Assembly: GCF_001949145.1 (NCBI RefSeq)
Contig: NW_019091573.1
Location: forward strand, 415,454 to 479,453
From: Acanthaster planci
Lineage: Eukaryota; Echinodermata; Asteroidea; Valvatida; Acanthasteridae
Reading direction: 5' to 3'
Length of the DNA: 64,000 bases
The notes under the pieces are model-generated. The model was given only the letters and a program-made list of their open reading frames with translations. It made no database searches and was not told the origin of the DNA. Made by a program: the position numbers and the translations under genes. Of this stretch, positions 57,915 to 64,000 are shown in pieces (within the stretch, counting starts at the first letter, position 1; each line of letters opens with the position of its first letter).

Positions 57915-58502
57915 TTGGCAGAAGTAGTATTCTTGACGAAGTCCCACAAAAATGACACTCTTGACTAATGTTGACGCAAGTGACAAGCCAATTAACGCTA
58001 AATCATCTTTATAAATAGTAGAACTCACATATAAAGCATCTGTATCGCTGTAACTCCTTACTGATGCCATCAAGGCTCTTATTTTGACCTTTGCAAATGG
58101 AACGTTGTGAAATGTAAACAAGACCAAAAATTCCGTCATTACTTTGGACCCGGTCTGGAGGAGATGGCTATCTACGGCTGTTTTCAGATGAAAACCTATT
58201 GCTTTTGTGACAGCACATAAACAAATCAATATAGGCCTCCTCGTTGCTACTTTTCCAGGGTTGACAAAGTGTTGTGTCGTTCATATCAAGGTTCTGGGAT
58301 CATGAAAAAGCAACTCCAAAAAAGAGATTTGACGAAAACTGTATTAGGGTCCGAATAATTTATTAACTCCAGAACTCACATTTTGAAGAACACAATACAG
58401 AGATAAATCGTACTGGGTGGACGTTGTGGACGGTTCCCTTGGATCAACTTCGCTGAACACAGCAACAGGGCCGAAATATAAAGACGTTATTACGTAATCC
58501 AA
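57915..58502 (-). CDS. Three candidate internal exons of an unidentified gene
   Basis: Exon A (58502-58380) has a TTTTTCAG acceptor, GTGAGT donor and 41 codons (VAVFSEVDPREPSTTSTQYD). Exon B (58154-58029) has a CTCCTCCAG acceptor, GTGAGT donor and 42 codons (VMTEFLVLFTFHNVPFAKVK). Exon C (57964-57915) has an ATTAG acceptor and GTAAAT donor (VSFLWDFVKNTTSA). A and B are phase 0-0 and C starts in phase 0, so they chain. Alternating hydrophobic residues suggest a beta-rich domain, which I do not recognise. No start or stop exon was found. Confidence 0.42.
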
Positions 58503-58599
58503 CTGAAAAATAAATAGGCATTTCTGCCTAGCTGATATATTCGGGAAACGTGAAGAATGTTTCACAATAGTTATGTAACACTGGAAACTAAAACGAAAA

Positions 58600-60820
58600 A
58601 AATATTGCCCTGCCTAGCTTTGTTTTTCGTTACGTAGGTGAGGTACGATTTTTTGTACCGCAATGAAAACGTGCAGAAGTAAGGTTTGCGTTTCGTGTAG
58701 CAGTGAGGATAAGCAGGCTCAGCCTGTTATCCCTGTTCTGGTGCGGAGATTATTCCCTCCCGCTCCGGTGGTAAGCAAAACCCAGACACAGATTAAGTCA
58801 AATTTGTTCCATGCTACGTCTCCCCAAAATGAGGCCTCTACTTTATCTTCTCTAACAGGTTTCAAATAGTCGGCAGTGGTTACAAAAGAAAAAAAAAGGT
58901 TCCAAGATTGATTGCCAGCTTCTTCTCCAAAGTAAGGCATATTGGCAGAAACTGCAACGTTTTCTTTCTGAGTGTTAGCGGGATTTGAAACATTTAAAAT
59001 AAATCATTTCCCCAGGTCCTTTCAGGTCGGCAATTGATGACAACACCACTCAGGAATTGGCTATCAGAAAGGCTGCATCGCTGCACCTACCTCACCGCCA
59101 TATTTTAGTCAAAAGATGAGAATAAGTATTTCTGCACGAGCTTGAATTCAAGGAAGCACTGACAACAAACATTGTTTCCTTAACACTAAAACTCTACTTT
59201 GACCTGGCGCACGCTGCATGCTCAAAGATAATTGTGCACCGAACTCAACGCAGAGGTATTTCTCTCGTTTGATATGAATAGAAGGAATTCTGTAAACTGA
59301 ACGTTTGACCGACCTACAATTTCCATCAGGCTTTGTCTCTTGCATTCTTTTCTGTATGAGTCTGGCTCATGGTTCTTCAGAGGTTTCAAGAGTACATGTT
59401 TGACCTTATAATTCGCAAAAAATAAATTCACAGCAAAAAGTTATATTTCTGATAAAGCCTGATAGCACTTTTAACGGCTTACTTTCTAAGGCAATGGGTA
59501 CTGTGTTTTCAACTGTGAGCTCGGTTGGAAGGTCCTAATCGTTTATTTCCACAACGGTAGGCCTACCCCTCAACTTTTGTTCTGCTGACAGCCTCACATT
59601 TTGTGCTGGGGTTCTAACTATCCCCAGCTCTCCAGTTTCAATGCAGTTTTACGAGCACTTTATTTGGAAAACTGCTAGAAGTTTATATATTTATGAAAAA
59701 CAGATTATGGATTTACAATGTTCTTATTGTTAGGTTATTTCCAAAAATGCTCAAAAACTCCGTGGCCCCATTATGTAAAAATGGGCGGTGGGGACATCAT
59801 AACGTCAAATCGCCTGCACTAGTTTATCCAGTATTATTCACGCCATCTTCAGTGTATACGAATGCCTGCTATGTTTTACCTCCATGGTATGGCAATTCAC
59901 GACCAACTTTGAAATGTAATGGCCTCTCAAGTGGGCAATTTCACCATTGAGTTTGGCAAATTCAACAAAATGGTGGAACTGCGGAATAAGATGGCAAAGG
60001 TGCCGGATGAAATGGTAAAATCTGCCAAATTGAATGGTAAAATTGCCAAACCGAATGATGAGATCGTTAAATAAAACAGCAAAACTGTGGGCACTTAACG
60101 AAATGATGAAATTTACGAAACCAAAGGTAGCAAAGGCATTCCACACGACAGCACTGTGCACGTAAACTGTACCCTGGGGTAAACATTACATAATTTGGAG
60201 TGCTTATTACCAGGGTGCATTTGTGGATCAGAAGGGTCAAAGAAGATAAAATGAAAAGGCATCATTAGCGGAGAGTGTCCTCTTTCCAACCATAGCTCAA
60301 TGTTCAAACCATGCAAGTTGTTTAAACCGCACAAATGACGTCATGCCATGACGTCACGTCAAAGACCGATCTAGTTTCCACAAGCAGAGCTCTAGAGACC
60401 ACCACTTCATGGTAACGCTATTAATGTGAATTTGCAAGGCCTACAAACAAAATGGCTTCCAGCGCAAAACCACTTATCTATTATTGATTGTTTGTAGCAA
60501 TTTCACTCATTTGCTATTTTATCGTGCCGTCCTCTTAATTAAATTATTTCATTACAAAGAAACTGAGTATTCGGTTTTGAAATTGTATAAGGACATCCAA
60601 CTCTAATTCTTCTAAAAGATAAATTGCCAAGTAGCCAGCACGAATAAAGTAAGACTTTGGAAAAACAGAGAACCAGCTTGAAAGAAGTGAGTTTGCGCAA
60701 TCCGACAAATTTATGCATTCATATGACAGAGGAAAAGTTTATAATTTCACAGCGTTTTTTTTTTCCTGCTTAAGCAAATTTTGTGCTTGAGCAGATCTAC
60801 GAAATTGGCGCCCAATCTCT
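58600..60820. other. Non-coding stretch, nothing firm
   Basis: Short open frames only. 59930-60110 contains a degenerate short repeat around (g)ccaaattgaatggtaaaa. No exon is supported. Confidence 0.35.
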
Positions 60821-60823
60821 TGA

Positions 60824-61013
60824 AAATCCACTTCCATGGAGACAGAAACTAATTACCGGAGTGCACCAAATACAAACTATTGTTGCGTTCCCTAAATATC
60901 AAGTCGATGGCAGCATGGACTTTATTAGTGTCTACAGGATGTGATATTTGGGTCAACAATTTACGTTTATTAAAAAGTGGACGTGAAACAAGGGGTTTGG
61001 GTGACAGTCAAAC
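60824..61013 (+). repeat. 190-bp direct duplication, copy 1
   Basis: Nearly identical (about three differences) to 61464-61653, offset 640 bases. The second copy begins just after the N at 61462. Confidence 0.85.
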
Positions 61014-61105
61014 AGTAGTAGGGAAGGGACAGTTCTGGACCAAGCGCCCCTTTTTACCCGGTTTTTGCTCAAAACCCTTGGGTAGTACATCGACCCAAAA
61101 ATCTC

Positions 61106-61365
61106 GGGGAATTCCACTCAACTTTTGACCCCGGCACCGCTCGCTCGCTGTAAAAAACTCGTGAATAGCGCCGGGGATTTCCACTCAACTTTTGACCTCG
61201 GCACCGTTCGCTCGCTCGCTGTAAACAACTCGTGAATAGCGCCGGGGATTTCCACTCAACTTTTGACCTCGGCACCGCTCGCTCGCTCGCTGTAAACAAC
61301 TCGTGAATAGCGCCGGGGATTTCCACTCAACTTTTGGCCCCGGCTGAAAAAACAACTCGTGACAG
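61106..61365 (+). repeat. Tandem array, 67-71 bp unit, about 3.7 copies
   Basis: Units start at 61106, 61173, 61244 and 61315 with gggatttccactcaactttt, followed by a (gctc)n-rich part and ctcgtgaatagcgcc. The last unit is incomplete. Open frames across it are repeats, not a gene. Confidence 0.85.
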
Positions 61366-61463
61366 AAATCCCACCCGAATAAAAATGAAAAAAAATTTAG
61401 AAACCTATATAAAAATAGAGATATGAGTAACCAGCAACACAGACCTCTACTAACGAATTTTNA

Positions 61464-61653
61464 GAATCCACTTCCATGGAGACAGAAACTAATTACCGGA
61501 GTGCACCAAATGCAAACTATTGTTGCGTTCCCTAAATATCAAGTCGATGGCAGCATGGACTTTATTAGTGTCTACAGGATGTGATATTTGGGTCAACAAT
61601 TTACATTTATTAAAAAGTGGACGTGAAACAAGGGGTTTGGGTGACAGTCAAAC
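61464..61653 (+). repeat. 190-bp direct duplication, copy 2
   Basis: Second copy of 60824-61013, directly after the single N at 61462. Together with the intervening array this looks like two overlapping contigs or haplotypes joined end to end. Confidence 0.8.
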
Positions 61654-61659
61654 TGTATG

Positions 61660-64000
61660 GTTGGTTGCTTGCTCTCACTTCTCTTCATCAAAGTTCAATG
61701 TGGGTTTGAAGAAGGTGTAGCTTAACATAATACAACACACAAAAGGCAAAGTTATAGAGAGGCAAAGTTGCATACGAATGTAACTGAACTACGGTTTGGC
61801 AGGACAATTGGAAATGCAAGTCAGAAGGAGAGGGTTACGGTACGTGTGTGTGTCATCGCACAACTAGGCTACACTCATCGGGCCGGGCCAAGGTGGGAGC
61901 AGTCCCGGACCACCACGGAGACTAGCAAGGGCTGGACGGGGCCAGCACCGGTATGCACCGACCGCACTGCCGCTCAGACCGCAGTGTGATGAGCGCGCGC
62001 AATGATAAAGTCGCCGCACTGTGTACCATTGGCTCAGCGTAGAGACGGGGAGAATAGGGGCTAGTTAGCTGGACAAGGGTGGCAAGGGACACGGGGGTGT
62101 CTCGCCCGGCAATCGGTTCGGACGTAGCGGTGACGGGCCACTACGACTCTCACTAACACCCTGGGCTAATTCTTACCGCTCTCGCATCGGTCTAAGCTAA
62201 GTTAGCTGGTCATTCATATGGTTACATTTCTTCGCCATAAGAATGGTTAATATCACACTTCTCTCGGAAAGGGTCCAACCGCCGCACTACATTAGGTTCC
62301 GCTCTCGCAACAAGGGTTTGGTCCGCTGCACCTGACTGACGAGTTAGGGAAATCTGCTCTATTTATAGGATTCTATAGGCTTAGGAATTAATAAAATATG
62401 AGCGTCGCTGAACAGCTCAACCAATGAAAACCTTCCATCTCAAAGGGTCACAAGACTTCCTGCTAGAGTCGTGTGCAAGAAACTAAGTGTCGTGTGTAAA
62501 AAGGTAAAATACACAATAAGAAGTCACGTGTACAAAGTGTAGAGCCGGGTGCGTGAAAGTGCTTATACCCGTCATCTGTGGCGAATTATTGACAGTTACA
62601 GAGTCTGAGGTTTCTGGACATTAGCATTTCAGGGAACCTTACCACACGCAGCCACGTGGAGTTGAATTTCGACATGCCAAAACTGAGCAGAGAGAACACA
62701 AGGATAAAGGAGTGAAGGATCACACCAAAGTACAGCATGAATAACTTAATACACAATTAGCGTCTCTGCTACATGTCCATAATACATAGCTGAATAAATA
62801 AGAGACCCTGACAAATCCAAGGACCGAGAACGAGTAAAACTAGGGGGCTCTAGGATTCCAAGATTTGCGGGTGCGCAACACCATGTTACTCCACGTATGT
62901 TTGTGTCCCATTGCTCCAACAGAAACTCAGTTTATTCAGAACTGCGCACAATCCGTATACTTATCTTCTGCAGACAGCAGCGGTTTTTGTGCTAGCAGAC
63001 GACGCACTCAGTCGTTGTTGATAAAAATTGACCAACGATAAAAACAATGATTTTCCGCAAAATTAATTATCTATTTAGAATAACAAGTATGTATATGTAG
63101 GCAGGGTTTGTTTCTTACTTGCAAGACATTCCAGAGAGAAAACACAATCAACTTTATATAAAAAATATCCACCGCAAACTAGAATATCAATAGAAAAGAA
63201 AAGGATGAAAGTGGTGGTATAAACGGGATAGTTTTTGTACGTTAACATATGAAGGCTACCACGTAGAGCCTCTATGCTACCGTTAACATTTTACTTGGAC
63301 CCAGGCACAAATGAAATACATTTGACAAGTGGAGACATGAGGAATTAACATTCCCATCGTATTCTTGGAAAAAGTAATTATCGCTGTCTCTAAATCCAGA
63401 TGCAAGCAAAACGTTCCGGTTTTTCACAGTGTCTTCAAGGTAGAATTTCCCCTTTTATCATCCCATTCAAAATAAATCAGCACTCATCATTCGCTGACGC
63501 GGTATGACATTTAATTCTTTCATAACTTAGAACGGCATCATCAATTGTGACGTGAATCTTGCGCAGATAATGCTGCTTTCATATACTGTAAATTGTGCTC
63601 CTTTATATACCTTCATATCGAAACAAATACAGCATTAAGCATTGTCTGGTAATGCTTCACTGAAAATGTAATGCAGGGCTTTTGAACGGAGCTTCTGAAC
63701 AGCAGCCCTCTGAAATGGTAACTGCATTGCCTACTGTCATAGGTGTCACCGCAGAAGTAGTGATAGGGCTACCAAAGCCATCGGTATCCTTAATCAGAAA
63801 GCAATTATATTGTAATTGAGCAAGCTTTACCCTCATTGCATCATTTTAGCTCACCCCTATACAGTTTAGGGGCAATACTGCATGACGGGGTGGTAGTTCT
63901 ACTTGGAATTAATACTTTTTTCGATTCTGCGTTGGAGATGACGACTGTTGGGGATTGTTTTGTATGTTGGTGTTCTGTATGAAATAGAGAACGTTTGTTT
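61660..64000. other. Non-coding end region with a GC-rich block
   Basis: 61850-62340 is clearly richer in GC than its surroundings. At 62866-62884 the minus strand reads ...AGTAACA followed by TGGTGTTGCGCACC, which resembles an LTR end plus primer-binding site, but no paired LTR or polymerase frame was found. Beyond 62900 nothing is recognised. Confidence 0.3.

Noticed and set aside
58663-58940. Opposed 68- and 73-codon frames, candidate upstream exon of the orphan gene
   Set aside because: No convincing acceptor/donor pair in a compatible phase; sequence looks repeat-like.
59838-60161. 107-codon minus-strand frame rich in Phe and His
   Set aside because: Derived from a degenerate short repeat (ccaaattgaatggtaaaa type); not coding-like.
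60880-61720. 190-bp direct repeats as LTRs of a small retroelement
   Set aside because: No TG...CA ends or primer-binding site, and the second copy abuts an N; an assembly duplication is simpler.

Overview
This is animal nuclear DNA. It has an 18S-ITS1-5.8S-ITS2-28S ribosomal block at the left, then a large intron-rich minus-strand gene for an extracellular multidomain protein, then mostly non-coding, repeat-bearing DNA. The 18S/28S text looks most like an invertebrate deuterostome (hemichordate, echinoderm or amphioxus grade). That placement is an impression from conserved rRNA segments, not a phylogeny.

Layout. 1-4389: a colinear but degraded rDNA copy. The 18S has lost about 1.3 kb internally, near-universal rRNA positions are changed, and 28S similarity fades at 4389, just past the classical R2 target region. 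4390-5580: GC-rich then AT-rich flank with no recognised gene. 5581-6428: two plus-strand exons encoding Tudor/chromo-barrel-like modules (partial gene or relic). 6429-11400: no gene seen, only a decayed tandem repeat. 11514-51814 (minus): one gene of about 49 exons and about 2,840 codons. 51.9-57.9 kb: no supported gene. 57.9-58.5 kb: three possible minus-strand exons of an unidentified gene. 58.6-64 kb: repeats, a GC-rich block and an assembly scar.

The central gene is a MUC4-like type I membrane protein. I read it exon by exon with compatible splice phases: signal peptide; 10 LDLa and 6 CUB modules in a three-fold super-repeat; Thr-rich linker; LDLa 11; somatomedin B; EGF; HYR; Cys-rich/EGF; two HYR; NIDO; AMOP; VWD with a GDPH site; MUC4-type linker; Ig/cadherin-like strand region; several EGF; SEA with GSVVV; EGF; transmembrane helix; 40-residue tail. 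The C-terminal half follows the order of vertebrate MUC4, but the long mucin repeat region is replaced by the CUB/LDLa array. None of the six CUB domains contains cysteine. They alternate between two subtypes, and a decayed copy of a CUB exon survives in one intron.

Mobile and repeat DNA in the introns includes a 1.55-kb fold-back element with sub-repetitive arms, a tRNA-type SINE head inside it, a 273-bp MITE, a short hairpin and a dispersed repeat pair. The two single N bases in the window each sit beside a direct duplication of flanking sequence, which points to unmerged contig overlaps.
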